A DNA stretch of 64,000 bases. It comes from Gemmatimonadaceae bacterium (GTDB lineage: Bacteria; Gemmatimonadota; Gemmatimonadetes; Gemmatimonadales; Gemmatimonadaceae). This document shows, one piece after another, positions 1 to 7,352 of this stretch. The stretch covers positions 124,001 to 188,000 of the forward strand of contig WYBP01000020.1 in NCBI GenBank assembly GCA_011525845.1, given 5' to 3'. The notes under the pieces were generated by a model. The model saw only the letters and a list, made by a program, of their open reading frames with translations, did not search any database and was not told where the DNA came from. Position 1 is the stretch's first letter. The number at the start of each line of letters is the position of its first letter. The translations under genes and the position numbers were made by a program.

Positions 1-1676
1 AGGACGGCGGAGGTGGTGCGCGAGAGGGGCGGCTCCCCGCTCGTGTCCTTGAACCCGAAGATCGGTCCCGACACCTCCTCGACGAGCGACGGATTCGGTG
101 CCGAGTCGCTGAAGGGGAGCACGCCCGACTCCTCGCTGGAGATGATCTCCAGGGCATCCGGGTCCACCGACGGCGTGTCGACCGGCGTTGCGGAGGGGGG
201 CGCACCGAAGCTCCCGAAGTCGGAGAGGCGCACCGTCGGGACGGCGGTCCCCTTGCCGTCCGGCTCCACGACCGGGACGCGACGTTCCGCGGTCTCGGGC
301 AGCGGCGTGTCGTCGGCCGAGCGCCGCGCCGAGGGGACCTTGTGCTCCGCCGTCGCCGGGATCGCCGGCTCGTCGAGGAGCGGGAGGTCGGGCGCCGGCG
401 TCGGGCGCTTGGCCGGCGGCTCGGGCGCGCTCGGAAGCTCGATGAGCGGGATGTCGCGCACCGGGTCGGCCGGCGCGGGGGGAGTCGGCGTGCGTGTCGA
501 CGGCGGCGTGACGGGGCGCGCCGGGGGTGGCGTGACGGGGCGCGCCGGGGGCGGCGTGACGGGGCGCGCGGCGGGCGGCGTGACCGCGCGCTCGACCGGC
601 GGCGTCACCGGACGCGACGGAGGAGGCGTCGTGCTGCGGGCCGGCGGGTCCTCGATGAGCGGCAGGTCGGCGACCGGCGTCGACTCGGGCTCGGAGAGGA
701 TCGTGCTCTCGAGTCCGACGAGTCCGCCGTGCGATGGGGGCGGGACCTCCTCGTGCTGCGTGCGCTCGATGACGAGGTCCGAAGGCGGCGCCTCCGGCGT
801 CGGCTCCGCGGGAACCGCCGGAGCCGTAGCGGCAGGCTGGGCGGACTCCTTCTCCTCGGCCGGTGGCTTCGCCGACGGGTCCTCGACGCCGAACTCGATG
901 ATGTCGAGGCCTTCGGTGGCCTTCGTCGCTCGCTTCACCTGCGCGGTCGGCGTGAGGCCGGCCTTCGTGTGCCGCGAGCGGCGGCCCGCCGGCGCGTCGA
1001 GGTCGAGGAAGACGAGCCCGCCACCCTTGGAGTCGTCGCTCCCCTCTTCCGCCTTGGGCTCCACCGTGGGGTCGATCGCCTTCATCTTCGCCGCGACCGC
1101 CTCGGCATCGTCCGCGCGTCCCTCGCGCGTGAGCAGCGCGTACGCGATCTGCAGCTGCTCCACCGCCTCCTTCTTGCGGTCCGCCTTGAGGAGCTGGTCC
1201 GCGAGCATCAGCCGGACGTCGTCCTGGTCGGGGACGATGTCCGCGTACTCCTTCAGGGCCCGGAACGCCTCGTCGAGGTTGCCCGCCTTCTGCATCCGGC
1301 CCGCGTACTCGAGGAAGTTCTCCCGCGCGTCGCCCTTGAACCCCTTCTCGGCGCTGATCTTCCCAAGCTTGTAGTAGACGACCGCGCGCCCCGGCGACTG
1401 CCGAAGGATCTTGTTGCAGAGGGCGATGGCCAGGTTGTAGAACCCGCCCTCGGCGTAGTGGTCGACCGCGCGCTCCCAGATCGCGACGGCCTCCGGGAGG
1501 TTCCCGGATGCCTGGAGGAGGTCGCCGACGCGGTTGTAGAGCGGGATGTCGATCGGCTCTTCTTCGCCGCGCTCATAGAGCTCAAGCACCTCGCGGTACG
1601 CGGCGATGGCCTTGTCCAATTGCTTCTTGGCCTCGAAATCGGTCGCCTTCTTCTTGAGCTTGAGGATATCGGCCAT
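1..1676 (-). CDS. Large TPR-repeat protein with Pro-rich low-complexity region (3' end outside window)
   Basis: The reading frame starts at ATG 1676 and is open to the window edge (558 codons seen), so the C-terminus is missing. Roughly residues 1-190 form consecutive tetratricopeptide-type helical pairs (segments such as YNRVGDLLQASGNLPEA and VVYYKLGKISAEKGFKGDA). The rest is acidic and Pro/Ser/Thr-rich, with an octapeptide repeat of the ARPVTPPP type near residues 350-395. TPR domains are protein-interaction scaffolds; I cannot name a partner. There is no signal peptide, so it is probably cytoplasmic. It lies 76 bases downstream of hutI and has a plausible own promoter, with no Shine-Dalgarno before the ATG. 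Function unknown. Confidence 0.85.
   Translation of the reverse strand, partial: MADILKLKKKATDFEAKKQLDKAIAAYREVLELYERGEEEPIDIPLYNRVGDLLQASGNLPEAVAIWERAVDHYAEGGFYNLAIALCNKILRQSPGRAVVYYKLGKISAEKGFKGDARENFLEYAGRMQKAGNLDEAFRALKEYADIVPDQDDVRLMLADQLLKADRKKEAVEQLQIAYALLTREGRADDAEAVAAKMKAIDPTVEPKAEEGSDDSKGGGLVFLDLDAPAGRRSRHTKAGLTPTAQVKRATKATEGLDIIEFGVEDPSAKPPAEEKESAQPAATAPAVPAEPTPEAPPSDLVIERTQHEEVPPPSHGGLVGLESTILSEPESTPVADLPLIEDPPARSTTPPPSRPVTPPVERAVTPPAARPVTPPPARPVTPPPARPVTPPSTRTPTPPAPADPVRDIPLIELPSAPEPPAKRPTPAPDLPLLDEPAIPATAEHKVPSARRSADDTPLPETAERRVPVVEPDGKGTAVPTVRLSDFGSFGAPPSATPVDTPSVDPDALEIISSEESGVLPFSDSAPNPSLVEEVSGPIFGFKDTSGEPPLSRTTSAV
505..624 (-). repeat. 24-bp tandem repeat inside the TPR protein gene
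   Basis: Five consecutive 24-base units begin at 505, 529, 553, 577 and 601 (hexamer GGCGTG or GGCGTC at each start; a sixth boundary falls at 625). The two central units are nearly identical and the outer ones have diverged. Because 24 is a multiple of three, each unit encodes one octapeptide of the ARPVTPPP type, so copy-number change would keep the frame. It is a coding minisatellite giving a flexible Pro/Thr-rich linker. Confidence 0.9.
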
Positions 1677-1682
1677 CGGGGA

Positions 1683-1712
1683 AACTTACCCGTCGAACAC
1701 GCGACGTGACAA
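1683..1712 (-). promoter_or_regulatory. Putative sigma-70-type promoter for the TPR gene, possibly leaderless
   Basis: Read on the minus strand, TTGTCA (1712-1707) is followed after 18 bases by TAAGTT (1688-1683). Transcription starting about 7 bases further would begin at 1676, the A of the ATG, which would make a leaderless mRNA. The lack of a purine-rich Shine-Dalgarno before this ATG agrees. The -10 match is only moderate. Confidence 0.4.
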
Positions 1713-1752
1713 GCGTTTGGACCGGGCGGCGGGCCGCCGGGCCGAGCGCCGG

Positions 1753-3030
1753 TCAGGCGAGCTGGACGCGCCGCCCCCCGGACCAGGTCCGCGCGCAACG
1801 GTTGTCGCCGTACCAGTACGGGATCTCGCGGTGGTCCTGCACGTCGAAGAGGGCGAGGTCGGCCCGGAATCCCGTGGCGAGCTGGCCCACCGAGTCGGCG
1901 AGGGCGAGTGCCGCCGCTCCGTTCACGGTCGCGGCCACGAGCGCCTCGGCGGCACTGAGCCGCAGCTGGCTCACGCCCAGCGTGAGGATCAGGGGGAAGT
2001 TCACCGTGGGACTGGTGCCCGGATTGAAATCGGAGGCGAGGGCGACGGCGGCCCCGCCGGCGATCAACGCGCGCGCGGGAGCCTGCTTGCTCCGCCCGAG
2101 GAAGAGCATCGTGCCCGGGAGGAGCGTCGCCACCGTGCCCGACCGGGCGAGGGCCTCGATGCCCTCGGGGGAGATCGCGGCGAGATGGTCGGCGGAGGTC
2201 GCGCCGAGCTCGGCGGCGAGCTGCGCGGCGCCCCCGTTCTCGAGCTCATCGGCGTGGAGCTTCAGCGCCAGGCCCTGCGCGCGCGCGGCCTCGAGCACGC
2301 GCCGGCTCTCCCCGGCCGTGTAGACTCCCGGCTCGCAGAAGACGTCGCAGAAGCGGGCGAGCCCCTCGCGCGCGACGGCGGGGAGCATCTCCTCGACGAG
2401 GAGGCGGATGTAGTCCTCGCGCGTGCGCGGGGCCTCGCGGTACTCGAGCGGCACCTCGTGCGCGCCGAGGAAGGTGGGGACGAGGCGGACCCCGAGCGCC
2501 TCGCCGAGACGGCGGATCACGCGCAGGGTGCGGAGCTCCGACTCGAGCGAGAGCCCGTACCCCGACTTCACCTCGACCGTGGTGGTCCCGTGGGCGAGGA
2601 GGCGCCGCAGGCGCGAGAGGCCCAGGGTGAACAGCTCCTCCTCGCTCCGCTCGCGCAGGTCGCGCACGGAGGAGTGGATCCCCCCGCCCTTCCGTGCGAT
2701 CTCGAGGTATCCCGCGCCCGCCGCGCGCAGCTCCTGCTCGTCATGACGGGACCGGCCGAAGATCGCGTGGGTGTGCGAGTCGACGAGTCCCGGCGCGAGG
2801 ACGCCCCCGGCGCAGTCCTCCACGGACGCGGCCGGATGCGCGGCACGAAGCGCGGCCTCCGGCCCCACCTCGAGCACCGTCCCCGCGCGCCGGTCGACCA
2901 GCACGGCGACGCCGCGCCGGACCCCGGCGTCGAGCATCTCCGCACCCCGCCGCGCGCGCGCCGGGCCCTCGCAGGTGACCACCTCGGCGGCGTTCACGAA
3001 GAGCGCGAGATCGGGCGCCTGCGTGCTCAT
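1753..3030 (-). CDS. hutI: Imidazolonepropionase
   Basis: Zinc/iron amidohydrolase that opens 4-imidazolone-5-propanoate to N-formimino-L-glutamate, the third step of histidine degradation; cytoplasmic. The 425-residue protein has the family layout: amidohydrolase entry motif GLVDSHTHAIFG with metal ligands His86 and His88, KSGYGL, the LKLHADELENGG segment and a late ALASDFNPGTS metal/catalytic segment. Length matches the family (about 400-420). I chose ATG 3030, which overlaps the stop of the radical SAM gene as ATGA; an upstream in-frame start at 3114 would only add arginine-rich non-homologous sequence. It is the last hut gene here; no hutG or hutF (formiminoglutamate processing) is in the window. 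Confidence 0.95.
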   Translation of the reverse strand: MSTQAPDLALFVNAAEVVTCEGPARARRGAEMLDAGVRRGVAVLVDRRAGTVLEVGPEAALRAAHPAASVEDCAGGVLAPGLVDSHTHAIFGRSRHDEQELRAAGAGYLEIARKGGGIHSSVRDLRERSEEELFTLGLSRLRRLLAHGTTTVEVKSGYGLSLESELRTLRVIRRLGEALGVRLVPTFLGAHEVPLEYREAPRTREDYIRLLVEEMLPAVAREGLARFCDVFCEPGVYTAGESRRVLEAARAQGLALKLHADELENGGAAQLAAELGATSADHLAAISPEGIEALARSGTVATLLPGTMLFLGRSKQAPARALIAGGAAVALASDFNPGTSPTVNFPLILTLGVSQLRLSAAEALVAATVNGAAALALADSVGQLATGFRADLALFDVQDHREIPYWYGDNRCARTWSGGRRVQLA

Positions 3031-4001
3031 GCGGAGGCGACGAGGTCGAGGAAGCGATTCGGACGCAGCGGCGCCTGCGCCTCTCCGCGGCAGGCGTAGA
3101 AGCAGCGGTCGCACTTGATCGGCGCGTATCCCGCGTACTCGGACCAGTGGCCGTCGGTCGGGAAGTCGGGGCAGCGCCGGATCCCGCCGTAGGGATCGAT
3201 GTGCACCGTGTCCTGCCCCGAGAGGCAGGGCTCCGTCATCTCGCCGCGGAGGTAGCGCGGGATGCTGGCGAGGTAGTGGTCGGAGTTCGAGATGATGCCG
3301 CGCCGGCGGCGCTTGAAGGCGAGCAGCCGTGCCACGAGCTCCTCCACGCGCGCCTGGTGCTCGGGTCGCAGGAGGTGCGCCGTGTTGCCGTTCTTGAAGT
3401 CCGTGTAGACGGAGAGGTTCATGCCGACGCCCATCCGCTCCGCCTCGAGGAGGAGCGGATAGACGTCGTCGAGGTTGTCATCCTTGATGACCGTGTTGAA
3501 TCGCACGGTCATGCCATCGGCGCGGATCGCGGCCGCGTTCGTGAGGATCTTGCGTGCGAGGCCGGGGATCCCGCGCGCCTTGTCGTGACGCTCGTCGGGG
3601 TAGTCGAGCGAGATGTTGAACTGCCCGACCCCCGCGTCCCAGAGCGACCGCGCGCGCTCGAGGGTGAGCATCGCGCCATGCGTGAGGAGCGCCGTGTACT
3701 TCCAGCGGATCGCCCGGTCCACCGCCCCGACCAGCGACTCGAGATCCTTGCGGAGGAGGGGTTCCCCTCCGGTCCAAGTGATCATCATCGGGTCGAACTT
3801 GCGCGCCGCGTCCACGAAGGAGTCGAGCTCCTTCGCCTTGAGCTCCGGCGAGGTCTTCCAGTAGTCGCAGAAGGAGCACGAGGCGTTGCAGCGCATCGTG
3901 ACCTCGAAGTTCACCAGCACGGGGCGCCGCTGCACGCGCAGCCGGACGTACTTCCAGCTGAACGGGAGGAGGTGCCAGGGGGAGAACTTGCGACTCAGCA
4001 C
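3027..4001 (-). CDS. Radical SAM protein with SPASM-like C-terminal cysteines, inside the hut cluster
   Basis: The N-terminal CxxxCxxC motif (CNASCSFC, Cys38, 42 and 45 from the GTG start) is the radical SAM [4Fe-4S] site, followed by TWTGGEPLL (the GGE SAM-binding motif) and FNISLDYP. The C-terminus carries further cysteines (CLSGQ, RRCPDF, CDRCFYAC) in a SPASM/twitch-like arrangement for an extra cluster. Such enzymes often modify peptides or act in cofactor or lipid synthesis; the substrate cannot be told. It lies between hutU and hutI and overlaps hutI by 4 bases, implying co-translation. I chose GTG 4001: the longer frame from 4070 reads through the heptamer repeat and gives a nonsense TPPTSHLTS segment. 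Confidence 0.85.
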   Translation of the reverse strand: MLSRKFSPWHLLPFSWKYVRLRVQRRPVLVNFEVTMRCNASCSFCDYWKTSPELKAKELDSFVDAARKFDPMMITWTGGEPLLRKDLESLVGAVDRAIRWKYTALLTHGAMLTLERARSLWDAGVGQFNISLDYPDERHDKARGIPGLARKILTNAAAIRADGMTVRFNTVIKDDNLDDVYPLLLEAERMGVGMNLSVYTDFKNGNTAHLLRPEHQARVEELVARLLAFKRRRRGIISNSDHYLASIPRYLRGEMTEPCLSGQDTVHIDPYGGIRRCPDFPTDGHWSEYAGYAPIKCDRCFYACRGEAQAPLRPNRFLDLVASA

Positions 4002-4020
4002 GGCGATGGGAACGGCAGAA

Positions 4021-4089
4021 GTGAGGTGGGAGGTGGGAGGTGTAAGGTACTCGGTGCGCGCGTCCCACACCTCACACCTCCCACCTCAC
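4021..4089. repeat. Heptamer-repeat inverted element at the hutU/radical SAM junction
   Basis: Left arm 4021-4043 and right arm 4067-4089 are inverted copies matching at 22 of 23 positions, separated by 23 bases. Both arms are built of 7-base units (ACACCTC, CCACCTC on one strand; GAGGTGG, GAGGTGT on the other). The hutU stop codon (4086-4088) lies inside the right arm, so the hutU mRNA would fold into a 23-bp hairpin immediately at its stop, about 20 bases before the next start. No U-tract follows, so it could act as an RNA stabiliser or translational insulator rather than a classical terminator. Confidence 0.85.
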
Positions 4090-5753
4090 ATCTCTGTGAT
4101 CGACGGCAGCTTGATCCCCTGCGCGCGCGCGGTGCGGAGCGCGATCTCGTATCCCGCGTCCGCGTGCCGCGCGACGCCGATCCCGGGGTCGTTGGTCAGC
4201 ACCCGTTCGAGGCGCACACGCATCTCGGGGGTGCCGTCGGCGAGGATCACCTGCCCCGCGTGCAGGGAGTTCCCGATCCCGACACCGCCCCCGTGGTGGA
4301 AGCTCACCCAGGTGGCGCCACTCGCCACGTTGAGGAGCGCGTTCAGGATCGCCCAGTCGGCGACCGCATCGGTGCCGTCCTTCATCCCCTCGGTCTCGCG
4401 GAACGGGGAGGCCACGCTCCCGGTGTCGAGGTGGTCGCGGCCGATGACGATCGGGGCGGAGATCTCCCCCTTGGTGACGAGGTCGTTCAGCGCGACGCCG
4501 AACCGCGCGCGCTCCCCCTGCCCCAGCCAGCAGATCCGTGCCGGGAGTCCCTGGAAGTGGATGCGCTCGCGGGCCATCGTGATCCAGCGGCGGAGGTGCG
4601 CGTCCTCCGGGAACATCTCGAGCACGAGCTCGTCGGTGCGGGCGATGTCGGCGGGATCGCCCGAGAGGGCGGCCCAGCGGAACGGTCCCTTCCCCTCGCA
4701 GAAGAGGGGGCGCACGTACTCCGGCACGAACCCCGGGATCCGGAACGCGTCGGTGACGCCAGCATCGAGCGCGACCGTGCGGATGTTGTTGCCGTAGTCG
4801 AACGCGATGGCTCCCTTGTCCTGCATGGCGCGCATGGCGCGCACATGGCGCACCGCGCTGGCGGTGGAGCGCTCGACATACGCCGCCGCGTCGCGCGACC
4901 GCAGCGCCGCCGCCTCGGCGAGCGACATGCCGTGCGGCACGTAACCGTGGAGCATGTCGTGCGCGGAGGTCTGGTCCGTGACGACATCGGGGATGATCCC
5001 CTCCTCGACCATGCGCGGCAGCACGTCGGCGGCGTTCCCCACGAGCCCGACGCTCAGGCCGCGCTTCGCGCCCTGCGCCTCGCGGATCCAGCGCATCGCC
5101 TCGTCGAGGTCGGCGGTCATCTTGTCGCAGTAGCCCGTCTTCAGCCGCTTCTCGATGCGCGAGGGGTCGACCTCGACGCCGAGGATCGCCGCGTCGTTCA
5201 TGGTGGCGGCGAGGGGCTGGGCGCCCCCCATCCCGCCTAGCCCCGCGGTGAGGACGAACCGGCCCGCGAGCGTCCCGCCGAAGTGCTTGCGGGCGAGCGC
5301 CCCGAAGGTCTCGTAGGTCCCCTGCACGATCCCCTGCGAGCCGATGTAGATCCAGGAGCCGGCGGTCATCTGGCCGTACATCATGAGCCCTTCCCGCTCC
5401 AGCGCGCGGAAGTGGTCCCAGGTGGCGAAGCGTCCGACGAGGTTCGAGTTCGCGATCAGCACGCGCGGCGCGTGCCGGTGCGTGCGGAAGACCGCCACCG
5501 GCTTCCCGCTCTGGACGAGGAGGGTCTCGTCGTCCTCGAGCGCGCGCAGCGAGGTGACGATGGCGTCGAAGGCGTCCCAGTCGCGCGCCGCCTTCCCCGT
5601 GCCACCGTAGACGACGAGGTCGTCGGGGCGCTCCGCGACCTCGGGGTCGAGGTTGTTCATCAGCATCCGGAGCGCGGCCTCCTGCGGCCACCCCTTGCAG
5701 CTGAGGGTCGTGCCGCGCGGCGCGCGGACGGGACGGGGCTTGGAAGCGGGCAT
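4086..5753 (-). CDS. hutU: Urocanate hydratase
   Basis: NAD-dependent urocanase that converts urocanate to 4-imidazolone-5-propanoate, the second step of histidine degradation; cytoplasmic homodimer. The 555-residue protein is full length (family about 550-560). Recognisable blocks include the N-terminal [32 protein letters not shown], the NAD-binding glycine-rich [13 protein letters not shown] and the late [12 protein letters not shown] region. ATG 5753 ([14 protein letters not shown]) gives the usual N-terminus; the frame extends upstream to 5810 without homology. An 81-base gap to hutH contains the five-unit heptamer repeat. Its stop codon sits inside the inverted element 4021-4089. Confidence 0.97.
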   Translation of the reverse strand: MPASKPRPVRAPRGTTLSCKGWPQEAALRMLMNNLDPEVAERPDDLVVYGGTGKAARDWDAFDAIVTSLRALEDDETLLVQSGKPVAVFRTHRHAPRVLIANSNLVGRFATWDHFRALEREGLMMYGQMTAGSWIYIGSQGIVQGTYETFGALARKHFGGTLAGRFVLTAGLGGMGGAQPLAATMNDAAILGVEVDPSRIEKRLKTGYCDKMTADLDEAMRWIREAQGAKRGLSVGLVGNAADVLPRMVEEGIIPDVVTDQTSAHDMLHGYVPHGMSLAEAAALRSRDAAAYVERSTASAVRHVRAMRAMQDKGAIAFDYGNNIRTVALDAGVTDAFRIPGFVPEYVRPLFCEGKGPFRWAALSGDPADIARTDELVLEMFPEDAHLRRWITMARERIHFQGLPARICWLGQGERARFGVALNDLVTKGEISAPIVIGRDHLDTGSVASPFRETEGMKDGTDAVADWAILNALLNVASGATWVSFHHGGGVGIGNSLHAGQVILADGTPEMRVRLERVLTNDPGIGVARHADAGYEIALRTARAQGIKLPSITEM

Positions 5754-5808
5754 CAGCGGTACAGGTGGAAGTGAGCGGAGGGCTTGCGGTAAGCTAACGG
5801 TGCCTCTC

Positions 5809-5843
5809 ACACCTCACACCTCACACCTCACACCTCACACCTC
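5809..5843 (-). repeat. Five tandem copies of heptamer ACACCTC between hutH and hutU
   Basis: The plus strand reads five perfect ACACCTC units from 5809 to 5843 (GAGGTGT on the coding strand). The last codons and stop of hutH (stop at 5835-5837) are written in repeat units, so the array has grown into or replaced the gene end. It is the same heptamer family as the elements at 4021-4089, 42237-42257 and 44108-44235. Here all units have one orientation. Confidence 0.95.
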
Positions 5844-7352
5844 GAAGCCAAACTCCCCCGCCGCCACCGCCACCGCGAGCCGTTCGATGTCCGGCCCGAG
5901 CACCCGGTCCTCGACGAGCGCGGGCACGTGCCGCCGCACCGCGGCGAACGCCCGCTCCACGCCCACGCCCGCCCGAAGCGGGCGCCGGCTCTCGAGCCCC
6001 TGGGCCGCGCACATCAGTTCGATCGCGAGCACGTGCTGCACGTTGTGCAGCACGCGGCGCAGCTTGATCGCGGCCCCCATCGCCATCGGCACGACGTCCT
6101 CCTTGCTGCCGTCCGTCGGGATGGTGTCCACGCTCGCCGGGTGCGACAGGACCTTGCACTCGCTCGTGATGGCGGCCGCCGTCACCTGCGCCATCATGAA
6201 TCCGGAACTCACGCCGGCGGTGGGCGAGAGGAAGGGGGGCAGCCCCTCGTTCAGGTCGGGATGCACCAGCCGGTCGATGCGCCGCTCGCTCATGCCGGCG
6301 AGGTTCGTCATCGCGATCGCGAGCACGTCGAGCGCCATGGCGACGGCCTGCCCGTGGAAGTTCCCCCCGGAGAGCATGGTCCCGTCGTCGAAGACGAGCG
6401 GGTTGTCCGTCGCGGCGTTGAGCTCCGCCGCGATCAGCCGCTCGGCGAACCGGATGGCCTCGAGCACCGGCCCGTGCACCTGCGGCATGCAGCGCAGCGC
6501 GTATGCGTCCTGCACGCGCGGATCGTCCGCGCGGTGCGACTCGCGGATCTCACTCCCCTCGAGCAGGGCGCGCAGCAGCGCGGCGGACTCCTGCTGGGCG
6601 GGCTGCCCGCGCGCCTCATGGATGCGCGCGTCGAATGCCGTCGGCGTGCCGAGCAGCGCCTCGAGCGACGCGGCACCGGCCGCGTGTGCCGTCATCCAGC
6701 AGCGCCGCGCCCCCTCGAGCGCGAGTGCGGCCACCGCCGTGTGCGCTTGCGTGCCGTTGATCAGCGCGAGCCCTTCCTTGGGGCCGAGCGCGACGGGCGC
6801 CAGGCCGTGTGCGCGCAACACCTCCGAGGCGGGCCCGACGCCCTTCGCGGACCGGAGCTCGCCCTCGCCGATGAGTGCGAGCGCGAGGTGCGCGAGCGGC
6901 GCAAGGTCGCCGCTCGCGCCCACCGAGCCCTGCTCGGGGACCGGCGGGTGCAGCCCTCCGCCCAGCATCCCGCAGAGCAGGTCCACCAGCTCGGGGCGCG
7001 CCCCGGAGAATCCCTTGGCGAGCACGTTCGCGCGGAGGAGCATCATCGCCCGCACCTCGCGCTCGGGGAGCCGCGGGCCGACGCCGGCCGCGTGGCTGCG
7101 CACGAGGTTCACCTGCAGCTGCGCGAGCTGGTCCGGCGGGATGGCGAAGTCGGAGAGCTTGCCGAACCCCGTGTTCACGCCGTACACCGCCTCGCCCCGC
7201 GCCACGATGGCATCCACGATCCCGCGCGTCGCCGTCATCCGGGCCCGCGCCGCGGGTGCCAGCCGCACGGGACGGCGCGACTCCGCCACCTCGAGCAGGG
7301 CGGCGATGGTGAGCGAGGAGCCGTCGAGCTCGAGCGGGGCGGGATCGGTCAC
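5835..7352 (-). CDS. hutH: Histidine ammonia-lyase
   Basis: Deaminates L-histidine to urocanate and ammonia, the first step of histidine degradation. The Ala-Ser-Gly triad (residues 146-148, in GSVGASGDLAPL) forms the autocatalytic MIO electrophile; YGVNTGFGKL and the Glu/Gln-rich C-terminal half fit the family. Length 505 residues is typical (about 509). I chose GTG 7352, which overlaps the lptD stop as GTGA; the frame stays open further upstream only as a shadow of lptD. The C-terminal GFEV and stop run into the heptamer repeat. Translational coupling to lptD is unexpected for a catabolic enzyme. Confidence 0.97.
   Translation of the reverse strand: MTDPAPLELDGSSLTIAALLEVAESRRPVRLAPAARARMTATRGIVDAIVARGEAVYGVNTGFGKLSDFAIPPDQLAQLQVNLVRSHAAGVGPRLPEREVRAMMLLRANVLAKGFSGARPELVDLLCGMLGGGLHPPVPEQGSVGASGDLAPLAHLALALIGEGELRSAKGVGPASEVLRAHGLAPVALGPKEGLALINGTQAHTAVAALALEGARRCWMTAHAAGAASLEALLGTPTAFDARIHEARGQPAQQESAALLRALLEGSEIRESHRADDPRVQDAYALRCMPQVHGPVLEAIRFAERLIAAELNAATDNPLVFDDGTMLSGGNFHGQAVAMALDVLAIAMTNLAGMSERRIDRLVHPDLNEGLPPFLSPTAGVSSGFMMAQVTAAAITSECKVLSHPASVDTIPTDGSKEDVVPMAMGAAIKLRRVLHNVQHVLAIELMCAAQGLESRRPLRAGVGVERAFAAVRRHVPALVEDRVLGPDIERLAVAVAAGEFGFEV

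Noticed and set aside
505-624. 24-bp repeats considered as a CRISPR array
   Set aside because: Units are directly tandem without spacers and encode an in-frame octapeptide.
4002-4070. N-terminal extension of the radical SAM protein
   Set aside because: The extra residues are translated from the inverted heptamer repeat and have no homology to the family.
1606-5240. Long plus-strand frames opposite hutI, the radical SAM gene and hutU
   Set aside because: Shadow composition (Arg/Glu/His-rich), no ribosome site, and strong known genes on the other strand.
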